From positions 1 to 64,000 of the forward strand of contig CAYOAP010000014.1 in the NCBI GenBank assembly GCA_964401995.1: a stretch of 64,000 bases of DNA, read 5' to 3'. This DNA is from DATCBF01 sp964401995. Lineage in GTDB: Bacteria > Actinomycetota > Thermoleophilia > Solirubrobacterales > 70-9. The stretch's first letter is position 1, and every line of letters starts with the position of its first letter. Below, one piece after another: positions 8,613 through 16,037 of the stretch. The notes below the pieces were generated by a model. It was not told the origin of the DNA and did no database searches. It was given only the letters and a program-made list of their open reading frames with translations. The translations under genes were made by a program, and so were the position numbers.

Positions 8613-9146
8613 CTACTGATCTGCTTGCTCCGCCAGCCCCTTCAGGTTGAGCAGCTGGCGGCGCATCATCACCAGGTCGCCCAGCGGCAGCAGCTTGCGC
8701 AGCAGCCGCAGGTGCAGCGCCCCGGGCGGGTAGGAGGTGAGCAGCTTGACGACGATGCGCGAGCGCCCGGCATCGACCGGGTCGGCGCGGTAGGTGCAGG
8801 CCACGCGGCCGAAGATCCGCCCGCTCGACCAGATCGTCAGCGAGCGCCCCGGCTCGAAATCGACCAGCTTGAAGATCGTCTGCACGCGCTGGCCGACGGC
8901 CAGCTGCTCCAGGCCCGGGGTCAGGGTCTGGGGGCTGCGGCGGCCGAAGTTGTCGAGCTTGTCGTAGCTGTAGGGGGCGGCGCGCAGCTGGCAGAGCCAG
9001 CGGAAGGTCGTCTCCGCTGGCGCGTCCACATCGACCGCCCGGAACAAGGTGTCGTTGGGCGCCGCAAGCAGGTGATCGCAGGGGAATGGCTCGGCCCGCT
9101 CGGCGGCGGTCGAGCCCCAGTGCACGATCGTCGAGCGGGCGCTCAT
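8613..9146 (-). CDS. SRPBCC (START/polyketide-cyclase-like) protein
   Basis: 177-aa protein with the SRPBCC helix-grip fold pattern: a strand LFRAVDVDAPAETTFRWLCQLRAAPYSYD, a central LEQLAVGQRVQTIFKLVDFEPGRSLTIW, and a terminal amphipathic helix LHLRLLRKLLPLGDLVMMRRQLLNLKGLAEQ. Such proteins bind hydrophobic ligands. Its start overlaps the stop of the upstream amidohydrolase by 4 nt, so the two are co-translated and probably act on the same compound. No catalytic residues can be assigned. Confidence 0.75.
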   Translation of the reverse strand: MSARSTIVHWGSTAAERAEPFPCDHLLAAPNDTLFRAVDVDAPAETTFRWLCQLRAAPYSYDKLDNFGRRSPQTLTPGLEQLAVGQRVQTIFKLVDFEPGRSLTIWSSGRIFGRVACTYRADPVDAGRSRIVVKLLTSYPPGALHLRLLRKLLPLGDLVMMRRQLLNLKGLAEQADQ

Positions 9147-9976
9147 CCCGGCCGCTCCAGGTCGAAGACACGGCGGGCGTTGGCATCCAGATATAGCTGC
9201 CTGGCCTCCTCATCGAGCCCGAGCCCGCCGAGGCCCCCAAGCGCCTTCGCCGGCGGGATCATCGGGTAGTTGCTGCCGAAGAGCACCTTGCGGCGGCCGC
9301 TGCCGCTCTTCATGTAAGCGACAAGCTCCGGCGGCAGGCGCTTGCTGGTGTAGGCGGAGGTGTCGATGTAGACGTTCTCGTGCTTGCGGCAGACGGCGAC
9401 CATCTCCTCGGTCCAGGGGTAGCCGACGTGGCCGCAGACGATCGTCAGCTCGGGAAAGTCGATCGCGACCTGGTCGATGTAGGGGATCGGCCGCCCGGTC
9501 TCCGACGGGCGCAGCGGCCCGGTGTGGCCGACCTGGGTGCAAAAGGGGACGCCGAGGTCGACGCAGGCGGCGTAGAGCGGGTAGTAGCGGCGGTCGGTCG
9601 GCGCCGCCTCCCAGAGCCAGGGGATCACGCGCAGGCCCTTGAAGCCGAGCTCGCCGACGCAGCGGCGCAGCTCGCGCACGGCCTCCATCGGCCGGGCGAG
9701 GTCGACGGCGGCGAGCCCGGCGAAGCGGTCCGGATGAGCCTCGACCCAAGCTGCCACCTCCTGGTTGGAGATCAGCTCCCCCTCGCGTGGCGCGTGCCAG
9801 GCGCTGAGCAGGCCGAAGTCGACCCCCGCCGCCTCCATCGCGGCGACGGTCAGCTCGATCGGCAGCTCCTCCGTCGGCAGCTCCTGGCCGGTCCAGCGCA
9901 TCAGCGGCTCGAACATCTCGTGGCCGAGGAAGCGCGGGGTCGGGTGCTGCATCCAGGCATCGACGGTCATCGCCAT
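9143..9976 (-). CDS. Amidohydrolase-2 family metal-dependent hydrolase/decarboxylase
   Basis: About 277 aa, TIM-barrel amidohydrolase family 2 (ACMSD / gamma-resorcylate decarboxylase-like). Barrel-strand signatures are DFGLLSAWHAPREG, PDRFAGLAAVDL, GFKGLRVIPWLWEA, LTIVCGHVGYPW and KVLFGSNYPMIPP; the HVG His and SNYP region match the metal site. The ATG at 9976 is preferred over one at 10042, since the longer form would overlap the divergent VOC gene and adds residues unlike the family. It is the first gene of a two-gene unit with the SRPBCC protein. Substrate unknown. Confidence 0.85.
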   Translation of the reverse strand: MAMTVDAWMQHPTPRFLGHEMFEPLMRWTGQELPTEELPIELTVAAMEAAGVDFGLLSAWHAPREGELISNQEVAAWVEAHPDRFAGLAAVDLARPMEAVRELRRCVGELGFKGLRVIPWLWEAAPTDRRYYPLYAACVDLGVPFCTQVGHTGPLRPSETGRPIPYIDQVAIDFPELTIVCGHVGYPWTEEMVAVCRKHENVYIDTSAYTSKRLPPELVAYMKSGSGRRKVLFGSNYPMIPPAKALGGLGGLGLDEEARQLYLDANARRVFDLERPG

Positions 9977-10001
9977 CGATTGTGACTGGAACAATGGGCC
10001 G

Positions 10002-10421
10002 ATGAAGCAGCGGGTCAACGTGATCACCCTCGGGGTCGCCAACCTCGGCCGCGCCCGCGCCTTCTACGAGGCGCTGGGCTGGACCACTGGCGCCAAGCCG
10101 GCCGATGACGTCGTCTTCTTCCAGGCAGGCGAGATGGTGCTGGCTCTATGGGACCGCGCCAGGCTCGCCAAGGACAGCTGCGTCACGGACGTGGGCGGCT
10201 GGGGCGGCGTCACCCTGGCGCTCAACCTCGGCTCGCCGGCGGAGGTCGATGCCGCCACAGAGCAGGCCCGCGCCGCCGGCGCGACGATCGGCCGCGAGCC
10301 GGCCGAGACCTTCTGGGGCGGCTACAGCGCCGTCTTCATCGACCCCGACGGCCACCCCTGGGAGATCGCCCACAATCCGCACTGGACGCTGACGCCCGAC
10401 GGCGGGGTCCAGCTCAGCTAA
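10002..10421 (+). CDS. VOC-superfamily (glyoxalase/bleomycin-resistance-like) protein
   Basis: 139 aa with the paired beta-alpha-beta-beta-beta modules of the VOC fold: KQRVNVITLGVANLGRARAFYEALGW at the N-terminus, and ARAAGATIGREPAETFWGGYSAVFIDPDGHPWEIAHNP at the C-terminus. The last segment supplies the usual Glu metal ligand in WEIAHNP. The ATG at 10002 begins exactly at the first VOC strand. It diverges from the amidohydrolase and its stop overlaps that of the convergent MBL gene by 4 nt. Enzyme activity cannot be specified. Confidence 0.88.
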   Translation: MKQRVNVITLGVANLGRARAFYEALGWTTGAKPADDVVFFQAGEMVLALWDRARLAKDSCVTDVGGWGGVTLALNLGSPAEVDAATEQARAAGATIGREPAETFWGGYSAVFIDPDGHPWEIAHNPHWTLTPDGGVQLS

Positions 10422-11209
10422 ACCTCGATCGTCTGCGGCTTCCCTGCGTCGAGCCAGCGGACCCGGTCGGCGATTCCAGAATCGGCGAACTCGGCCTCGA
10501 CCGGGCCGCGACCCTGGCGGAAGTGCTTCCAGCCCTCGTAGTGAATCGGCAGCAGCGTCTTCAGCTCGAACTCGCGGGCGACACGGGCAGCCTCGGCCGC
10601 GTTCATCGTGTACCTGGCGGGGCCGGTCACGGGGAAGCGGACGCCGCCGAGGTGGATCAGGGCGGTGCCGATGTCGAAGCGGCGGCCGACCTCGGCCACG
10701 CCCTTGAAGTAGACGGTGTCGCCGGAGATCCAGAGGGCGCCGTTGTCCTGCCCCTCCCACTCGAGGATGAAGCCGATCACCTCGCCGACCAGCGGCCGGC
10801 TCAGCGGCGGGCCGTGGCGGCAGGGCGTCGCCGTGATCCGGACCTCGGTCCCATCGGGCGCCGTCAGCGTGGTCGAGGCCCAGGGCGCGAGGCCGGTCGA
10901 GCTGCCACCAAGGCGGCCGGCCCCGGAAGGCGTGGTGATCACCCGGCCCAGCGAGGGCAGCAGCGCCCGTCCCGCCGGATCAAGGTTGTCGTCGTGCTGA
11001 TCGTGGCTGAGCAGCACCGCGTCGATCCGTCCCAGCGCGTCGCCGGCGATCGCCGGCGCCTGCAGCTTGCGCGACATCGTCCCCCAGCCAAAGTGGTAGC
11101 GCTTGCCGGGCGCGTCGAAGGTCGGATCGGTCAGCAGGCGCAGGCCGCCGATCTCGATCAGCGCCGTCGGCCCCCCTATATACGTGATGTCGAATTCGTG
11201 AAGCTGCAT
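10418..11209 (-). CDS. MBL-fold metal-dependent hydrolase (UlaG-like)
   Basis: 263-aa beta-lactamase-fold hydrolase of the UlaG/NAPE-PLD-like group. The opening strands are MQLHEFDITYIGGPTALIEIGGLRLLTDPTFD, and the zinc motif is LLSHDQHDDNLD (the HxHxDH position with Gln in the middle). Other metal-site segments are TPCRHGPP, WISGDTVYF and LLPIHYEGW. The reaction is hydrolysis of a phosphodiester, ester or lactone; substrate unknown. The start at 11209 gives a complete N-terminal strand. Confidence 0.85.
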   Translation of the reverse strand: MQLHEFDITYIGGPTALIEIGGLRLLTDPTFDAPGKRYHFGWGTMSRKLQAPAIAGDALGRIDAVLLSHDQHDDNLDPAGRALLPSLGRVITTPSGAGRLGGSSTGLAPWASTTLTAPDGTEVRITATPCRHGPPLSRPLVGEVIGFILEWEGQDNGALWISGDTVYFKGVAEVGRRFDIGTALIHLGGVRFPVTGPARYTMNAAEAARVAREFELKTLLPIHYEGWKHFRQGRGPVEAEFADSGIADRVRWLDAGKPQTIEV

Positions 11210-11259
11210 TTGACCTCGCTATGTGAGCCTAAATGCAACTTCGAGGAAAAGCGGCCCGC

Positions 11260-11685
11260 CTAGGCCGGGAAATCGTCGGGGAGGATACGGAAGGGACGGC
11301 CGCCGGGACCGCGCATCGCGCGGAAATGACGGTGGTCGAAGGTGAGGATGTCGGGAGTGTCGTGCCGTTCTGCCAGGACCACGATCGAGGCATCGGCCAA
11401 GCCCACCCGCAGATCCCCGTACTGCCGCATCACCGCAGAGGCCCGCTCGACGTCGGCCCGCCCGAACTCGGCCAACTCATAGGCGCCGTCAATCACCTCC
11501 GCCAGCAATGCCAGCTGGTGCTTCTGGCCATGGCGTTCGATCAGCATGTAGTCGAGCTCGGCGAGGACGAAGGGTGAAAGCAAGAAGGGCCCGTCGACCT
11601 CGCCCACCACGCGCAGCACATCGTCATGCCGCTGGGCCGTGGAGCTGATCAGCTGCAACACCGCGCTTGTGTCTACCAGGATCAA
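11260..11685 (-). CDS. PIN-domain ribonuclease toxin (VapC family)
   Basis: 141-aa PIN protein. The acidic active-site residues are at the expected places: Asp in MILVDTSAVLQL (residue 5), Glu in SPFVLAELDYML, and Asp residues in VGLADASIVVLAERHDTPDILTFDHRHF. It is predicted to be an RNase that cleaves tRNA or mRNA when its partner is degraded. Its ATG overlaps the stop of the antitoxin gene by 4 nt (11682-11685), the standard antitoxin-first arrangement. Confidence 0.9.
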   Translation of the reverse strand: MILVDTSAVLQLISSTAQRHDDVLRVVGEVDGPFLLSPFVLAELDYMLIERHGQKHQLALLAEVIDGAYELAEFGRADVERASAVMRQYGDLRVGLADASIVVLAERHDTPDILTFDHRHFRAMRGPGGRPFRILPDDFPA

Positions 11686-11921
11686 TCCTCGCCGAACCCT
11701 TCCAGCGCCTCCTCGACCCGATTTGGATCGTCGAGCAGAGGATCGCTGAGCGCGAACAACGCCTGGGGCTTGCGGCGCCGCAGTCGATGAAGCTCGACGA
11801 CGTGGTCGACGCCCTGGCGGATCAGGTCGGCCTCGGTGCGGTGCGTTTGCAATGCGATCGCCTCCAATGCCCGCTTCTGCTCCTCGCTGAGATAGATGGT
11901 GGTCCGCTTCACGCCATACAT
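11682..11921 (-). CDS. Ribbon-helix-helix antitoxin (VapB-like)
   Basis: 79-aa protein beginning MYGVKRTTIYLSEEQKRALEAIALQTHRTEADLIRQGVDHV, a ribbon-helix-helix DNA-binding domain. The Asp/Leu-rich C-terminus (LLDDPNRVEEALEGFGED) would wrap the PIN toxin. The ATG at 11921 is chosen over one at 12044, because the extra 41 residues lack similarity and would run into the promoter. The upstream TATA-rich stretch around 11924-11936 contains imperfect inverted repeats and is the likely autoregulated promoter. Confidence 0.85.
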   Translation of the reverse strand: MYGVKRTTIYLSEEQKRALEAIALQTHRTEADLIRQGVDHVVELHRLRRRKPQALFALSDPLLDDPNRVEEALEGFGED

Positions 11922-12067
11922 AATGCCATATACGTGAGCGGAGGTTTCCCCTCTAAGTCCTTGGCGGGCAATTCTCTCCCCCCTCTCGACTGGCCAGTCA
12001 ACCAGGATTACGCCGTTCCCTGTAGCCTCACGGGCCGACTTCACTACCTATAAGGAGCGGGAATCTG

Positions 12068-12898
12068 ATGGGACTTCTTGACGGGAAAGCGGCGATCGTC
12101 ACCGGTTCGGCGCGCGGGATCGGCCGGGCCACGGCGGAGCTGTTTGCCAGCGAGGGCGCAAAGGTCTTGATCAACGACCTCGACGCCGACGTCGCCGAGC
12201 AGACAGCCGGCGAAATCAACGGCGAAACCGCTGTCTTCAGCGGCGACCTGACCGAGACCGGCGCCGCCGACAAGCTCGTCGCCGCCGGCGTCGACGCCTT
12301 CGGCGCGATCGACATCGTCGTCAACAACGCCGGCTACACCTGGGATGGCGTCGCCCACAAGATGACCGACGAGCAGTTCCAGGCGATGCTCGACATCCAC
12401 ACCGTCGTCCCCTTCCGCGTCGCCCGGGCGATGGCCCCGCACTGGCGCGAGGCCGCCAAGGCAGAGCGCGCCGAGGGCACCGAGGTCTTCCGCAAGCTGA
12501 TCAACATCTCCTCGACCTCGGGGACGATGGGCAACGCCGGCCAGGTCAACTACTCGGCCGCCAAGGCCGGCGTCGTGGGCCTCACCAAAACCCTCGCCAA
12601 GGAGTGGGGCCAGTTCAAGATCAACGTCAACGCGGTCGCCTTCGGCTTCGTCGACACCCGCCTCACCGCCGCCAAAGAGGAGGGCGGCGAGATGACCGCT
12701 CCCGGTGGCGAGAAGATCGAGCTTGGCATCCCCGAGCAGATGCGGGCGATGGCCTCGGCGATCATCCCGGTCGGCCGTCCGGCCTCGCCGGAGGAGGCCT
12801 CCGGCCCGGTCCTCTTCCTTGCCTCGCCGCTGGCCAACTACGTGCACGGCCAGGTGCTCAACGTCACCGGCGGCATGTTCGGCGGGATGTACACCTGA
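12068..12898 (+). CDS. SDR-family oxidoreductase (FabG-like)
   Basis: 276-aa classical short-chain dehydrogenase/reductase. The cofactor loop is TGSARGIG, the NNAG motif is in VVNNAGYTWDG, and the catalytic Ser-Tyr-Lys is in INISSTSG...VNYSAAKAG. The extended linker AEGTEVFRKL and insertion after the active site (EEGGEMTAPGGEKIELGIPEQM) recall the beta-ketoacyl reductases of actinobacterial lipid metabolism. Shine-Dalgarno AAGGAGCGG precedes the ATG. It overlaps the next gene at a CTGA junction. Substrate is probably a 3-oxoacyl thioester or steroid-like alcohol. Confidence 0.92.
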   Translation: MGLLDGKAAIVTGSARGIGRATAELFASEGAKVLINDLDADVAEQTAGEINGETAVFSGDLTETGAADKLVAAGVDAFGAIDIVVNNAGYTWDGVAHKMTDEQFQAMLDIHTVVPFRVARAMAPHWREAAKAERAEGTEVFRKLINISSTSGTMGNAGQVNYSAAKAGVVGLTKTLAKEWGQFKINVNAVAFGFVDTRLTAAKEEGGEMTAPGGEKIELGIPEQMRAMASAIIPVGRPASPEEASGPVLFLASPLANYVHGQVLNVTGGMFGGMYT

Positions 12899-13377
12899 GC
12901 GACAAGGAGACAAGCGGAGCGCCGCGTTACCTCGACCTGGCCGACAAGGTCTGGCCGGCGACGCGGCGCTTCATGGGCGTCCACACGTTCCTCTACCAGA
13001 GGACGGGTGGACGCCTCGGCCACACGATCCCCGGCGTCCCCGGCAGGATGCTTCTGCTCGACCACGTCGGCGCCAAGAGCGGCACCAGGCGCACCTCGCC
13101 GCTGCTCTACGTCAGGGACGGCGACGACGTGATCATCGTCGCCTCCAAAGGCGGCTTCCCCAAGCACCCGGCCTGGTACCACAACCTCGTCGCCAATCCC
13201 GACACCACGGTCCAGATCGGCAGCGAGACCCGCAAGGTCCACGCCCGGGTTGCGAAACCGGAGGAGCGCGACCGCCTCTGGGCGATGGCGGTCAAGGCCT
13301 ACCACGGCTACGAGGGCTACCAGGCTCGCAGCAAAGGCCGCGAGATCCCGTTGGTCGTGCTCGAGCCGCGCAAGTAG
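12895..13377 (+). CDS. Deazaflavin (F420)-dependent nitroreductase-family protein (DDN-like), CTG start
   Basis: 160-aa member of the DDN/TIGR00026 family of F420-binding split-barrel oxidoreductases. Recognisable segments are FLYQRTGGRLGH, LLLDHVGAKSGTRRTSPLLYV, VIIVASKGGFPKHPAWYHNLVANP and REIPLVVLEP. The first in-frame ATG (12973) would remove the N-terminal helix that the family has; no ATG, GTG or TTG lies between that helix and the SDR gene. A CTG at 12895 gives the family's usual length and overlaps the SDR stop as CTGA, so it is the best start. Co-translation with the SDR suggests sequential redox steps. Confidence 0.82.
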   Translation: MSDKETSGAPRYLDLADKVWPATRRFMGVHTFLYQRTGGRLGHTIPGVPGRMLLLDHVGAKSGTRRTSPLLYVRDGDDVIIVASKGGFPKHPAWYHNLVANPDTTVQIGSETRKVHARVAKPEERDRLWAMAVKAYHGYEGYQARSKGREIPLVVLEPRK

Positions 13378-13386
13378 CGCCGCAGC

Positions 13387-14244
13387 TCAGCTCTTAGGCG
13401 CGCGCTCCTCGGCCACCGGCGTGCCGCTCTCGTCGGCGATCGCCTGCGGCGGCCAGGGGCCTGCCCAGTTGTCGCGGGCGCCGTCGATCGTGATCGTCGT
13501 CCCGGAGAAGAAGTCGCCGGCAGGCGAGGCGAGATAGGCGACCAGCCAGGCGAACTCCTCCGGCTTGCCGGCGCGACCGGCGGGGATCGAGCGCTCGAGG
13601 TTGTCGACGACCACCTGCGGGTACTTGGTCAGCAGGGTCTCGGTCGCGAACTGGCCGGCGGCGAGGGCGCAGGTCTTGATCCCGAACCGAGCCCACTCGA
13701 TCGCCAGCGTCCGCATCATGTTCTCGACCGCGGCACGGGCGGCGCCGGAGTGGACCATCCCCGGCATCCCGTTGTGGGGGGAGAGGGTGACGCTGAGCAC
13801 CTTGCCGCCGCCCTGCGGGATGAAGGCCTTGGTCGCCGCCGCGTGGGTCATCAGCCAGGTCCCCTGCACATTGAGATCCATCACCGTGCGGAAGCCTTTC
13901 GGTGTGATCGCCTCAGCCGGGCTGAGGAACTGGCCGCCGGCGTTGTTGACGAGGACGTCGATGCGCTGGTGACGCTCCAGCACGCCGTCGAAGAAGCGGC
14001 CGACCGGCGCCTCCTCGCGGATGTCCAGGGTCTCGTGCTCGAAGGATCCGGCCAGCTCCGAGGCCAGCTCGGCGGTCTCGGCCAGCGGCTCTTCCCGCCG
14101 CCCGCAACCGATGACGACGGCGCCGAGCCGGGCCAGCTCCAGGGCCGTCTCGCGGCCAAGGCCGCTGCCGGCGCCGGAGACCACACACACCTGTCCCTCC
14201 AGCAAACCCGGCGCGAACACCCGCGAATGAGAACTGTCAGACAT
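13387..14244 (-). CDS. Atypical SDR, PECR-like (trans-2-enoyl-CoA reductase type)
   Basis: 285-aa SDR with cofactor loop SGAGSGLG and NNAG motif in LVNNAGGQF. The usual catalytic YxxxK is absent: the active-site helix reads MVHSGAARAAVENM, as in peroxisomal trans-2-enoyl-CoA reductase (PECR) and related bacterial proteins, which also have HSGAARAGV. It is therefore more likely an NADPH-dependent enoyl-CoA reductase than an alcohol dehydrogenase. It converges with the DDN-like gene. The C-terminus has the extension DNWAGPWPPQAIADES common in this subgroup. Confidence 0.85.
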   Translation of the reverse strand: MSDSSHSRVFAPGLLEGQVCVVSGAGSGLGRETALELARLGAVVIGCGRREEPLAETAELASELAGSFEHETLDIREEAPVGRFFDGVLERHQRIDVLVNNAGGQFLSPAEAITPKGFRTVMDLNVQGTWLMTHAAATKAFIPQGGGKVLSVTLSPHNGMPGMVHSGAARAAVENMMRTLAIEWARFGIKTCALAAGQFATETLLTKYPQVVVDNLERSIPAGRAGKPEEFAWLVAYLASPAGDFFSGTTITIDGARDNWAGPWPPQAIADESGTPVAEERAPKS

Positions 14245-14290
14245 CGATGGGCAGCCTATAGAGGCGCCGATCTACGTAATGTGACCGGCG

Positions 14291-15202
14291 ATGAAGGTTC
14301 ACATCGAGGCCAAACCACTGCACGAGCCGCTGGCCGGAGGGACGCCGGGCGCAACCGTCACGGTCGAGCCGATCGTCGCCGGCCATGTTGAGTGGCCGCT
14401 ACCAATGATGGAGCGCCCGGGCGGCCGCTTCGAGAGCCTGAAGCTGCTGCGCGCCCTGCTCACCGGCCAGCCGCCGACGAAGGTGCCGACTCCCGCCTTC
14501 CTGATCCGCCACCCGAGCGCGGGCGCGATCCTCGTCGACACCGGCATGCACCCCTCAGTGGCCAGCGACGGGCGCGAGAACTTCGGCAAACTCGCCAACC
14601 GCTTCGGCAAGCCCTCCCTCAACCCGGGCGAAGACGTCCCCGCGCAGCTGCGCAAACGCGGACTCAACCCCGGCGAGATCCCGATCGTGGTGATGACACA
14701 CATGCACCTCGACCACACCTCGGCGATCTCGGAGTTCCCGCAGTCGACCTTTGTCGTCTCCGAGCCCGAGTGGGAGGCCGCCACCAAGGGCCCGAAACCG
14801 CTCGCCAACGGCTACCGCCGGCCCCACTTCGACTACGCCTTCGATTACCGCACCGTCGACTTCAACCGCGCCGGGATCGACTCCTACGCCAGCTTCGGCC
14901 GCAGCTTCGACCTCTTCGGCGACGGCTCTGTCAGGCTCGCCTTCACCCCTGGCCACAGCGCCGGCCACATGTGTGTGATCGCCCACCTTAAGGAGCGCGA
15001 CTTCGTGATCGGCGGCGACGCGATGTACACCTACCGCCAGCTTGAGGGCGACGCGCCGCTGCCGCCGCGCCCCTTCGACTCACACAACTTCCGCCGCTCG
15101 CTGCAGGAGCTGCGCCTCTTCCGCAAGCAGTACCCGCACGCGATCATCACCCCGGGCCACGACCAGTCCTTCTACGACCAGCTCGACGCCCGCTACGAGT
15201 AA
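14291..15202 (+). CDS. MBL-fold lactonase-like hydrolase (AHL lactonase family)
   Basis: 303-aa metallo-beta-lactamase-fold protein resembling AiiA/AttM N-acyl-homoserine lactonases. The dinuclear zinc motif is MTHMHLDHTSAI; further ligands are in FTPGHSAGHM, IGGDAMY and IITPGHDQSF. The leading region ILVDTGMHP is the first metal-site strand. Lactone opening is likely, but whether it quenches quorum signals or opens a catabolic lactone cannot be told. The ATG at 14291 directly follows a short intergenic region shared with the divergent PECR-like gene. Confidence 0.88.
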   Translation: MKVHIEAKPLHEPLAGGTPGATVTVEPIVAGHVEWPLPMMERPGGRFESLKLLRALLTGQPPTKVPTPAFLIRHPSAGAILVDTGMHPSVASDGRENFGKLANRFGKPSLNPGEDVPAQLRKRGLNPGEIPIVVMTHMHLDHTSAISEFPQSTFVVSEPEWEAATKGPKPLANGYRRPHFDYAFDYRTVDFNRAGIDSYASFGRSFDLFGDGSVRLAFTPGHSAGHMCVIAHLKERDFVIGGDAMYTYRQLEGDAPLPPRPFDSHNFRRSLQELRLFRKQYPHAIITPGHDQSFYDQLDARYE

Positions 15203-15205
15203 GGC

Positions 15206-15979
15206 TCAGCGCTCGGGCGAGGCCTCGCCCGGATCGGGCGACGGCAACCCGTCGCGAAGGGCGCGGATGACGCCGCGGCGCCCCTGCTCCTCCAGCGCCG
15301 TGTACATCGTCCGCACCCGGTCGAAGACTTCGCCCGCAACCTCCATCTGGCGCTCGCGGCCCGGCGCCGACTCGACCGGGAAGCTGATCGGCTCGCCGAA
15401 CTGGACCGTGACCTTGGGGAAGCGCAGACGCTTCCAGCCCCGCACGGCGGCGGAGCCGTGGATCGCGACCGGGACGATCGGCGCCCCGGACTCCAGGGCG
15501 ATACGGCCGATCCCCGGTTTCGGCTCGCCCAGGTTGCGCGAGCGCGAGCGCCCGCCCTCGGCGTAGATCAACAGCATCTCTTCCTGGTCGAGGATCGCGT
15601 AGGCGGTCTTGAAGGCCTCCTCGTCGCGATGGCCGCGGCGGATCGGGAAGACGCCCCCGTGCTTGTAGATGTAGGTGAGGACCGGCGGGCCGAACATCTG
15701 CGATTTGGCCATGAAGCGAACCTGGCGGCGCAGGTAGGCGCCGGCGAAGAAGTGATCCATCTGGCTGAAGTGGTTGGGGGCGAGGACGAGCGGCCCGTCG
15801 CGGGGCACGTTCTCCAACCCGATCGCCCGCAGGCGGTAGATCAGGATCGTCGGCAGGGTAAGGACGGCGCGGGCCAGCGGGTAGGTCCAGCCGACGCCCT
15901 TGCGGGCGGCGGCATGGAACTGCGTGAAGTAATCCGCCGGGCGCGAATCCTTGTAGACCTGTGGCTTGATCTCGGCCAT
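15206..15979 (-). CDS. 1-acyl-sn-glycerol-3-phosphate acyltransferase (PlsC-like)
   Basis: 257-aa acyltransferase of phospholipid synthesis. Motif I is NHFSQMDHF (NHxxxxD) and the substrate-binding motif is LLIYAEGGRSRSRNL (the EGxRS position), followed by GAPIVPVAIHG. A hydrophobic N-terminal segment (YPLARAVLTLPTILIYRLRAIG) anchors it at the membrane. It transfers an acyl chain to lysophosphatidate or a related acceptor. It converges with the lactonase gene, 3 nt apart. Confidence 0.9.
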   Translation of the reverse strand: MAEIKPQVYKDSRPADYFTQFHAAARKGVGWTYPLARAVLTLPTILIYRLRAIGLENVPRDGPLVLAPNHFSQMDHFFAGAYLRRQVRFMAKSQMFGPPVLTYIYKHGGVFPIRRGHRDEEAFKTAYAILDQEEMLLIYAEGGRSRSRNLGEPKPGIGRIALESGAPIVPVAIHGSAAVRGWKRLRFPKVTVQFGEPISFPVESAPGRERQMEVAGEVFDRVRTMYTALEEQGRRGVIRALRDGLPSPDPGEASPER

Positions 15980-16037
15980 AACGTGGTTTGGCGGCCTCCG
16001 GGCCGCCGTAAATGCCTAACCCCGTCTCCCCGCCCAG

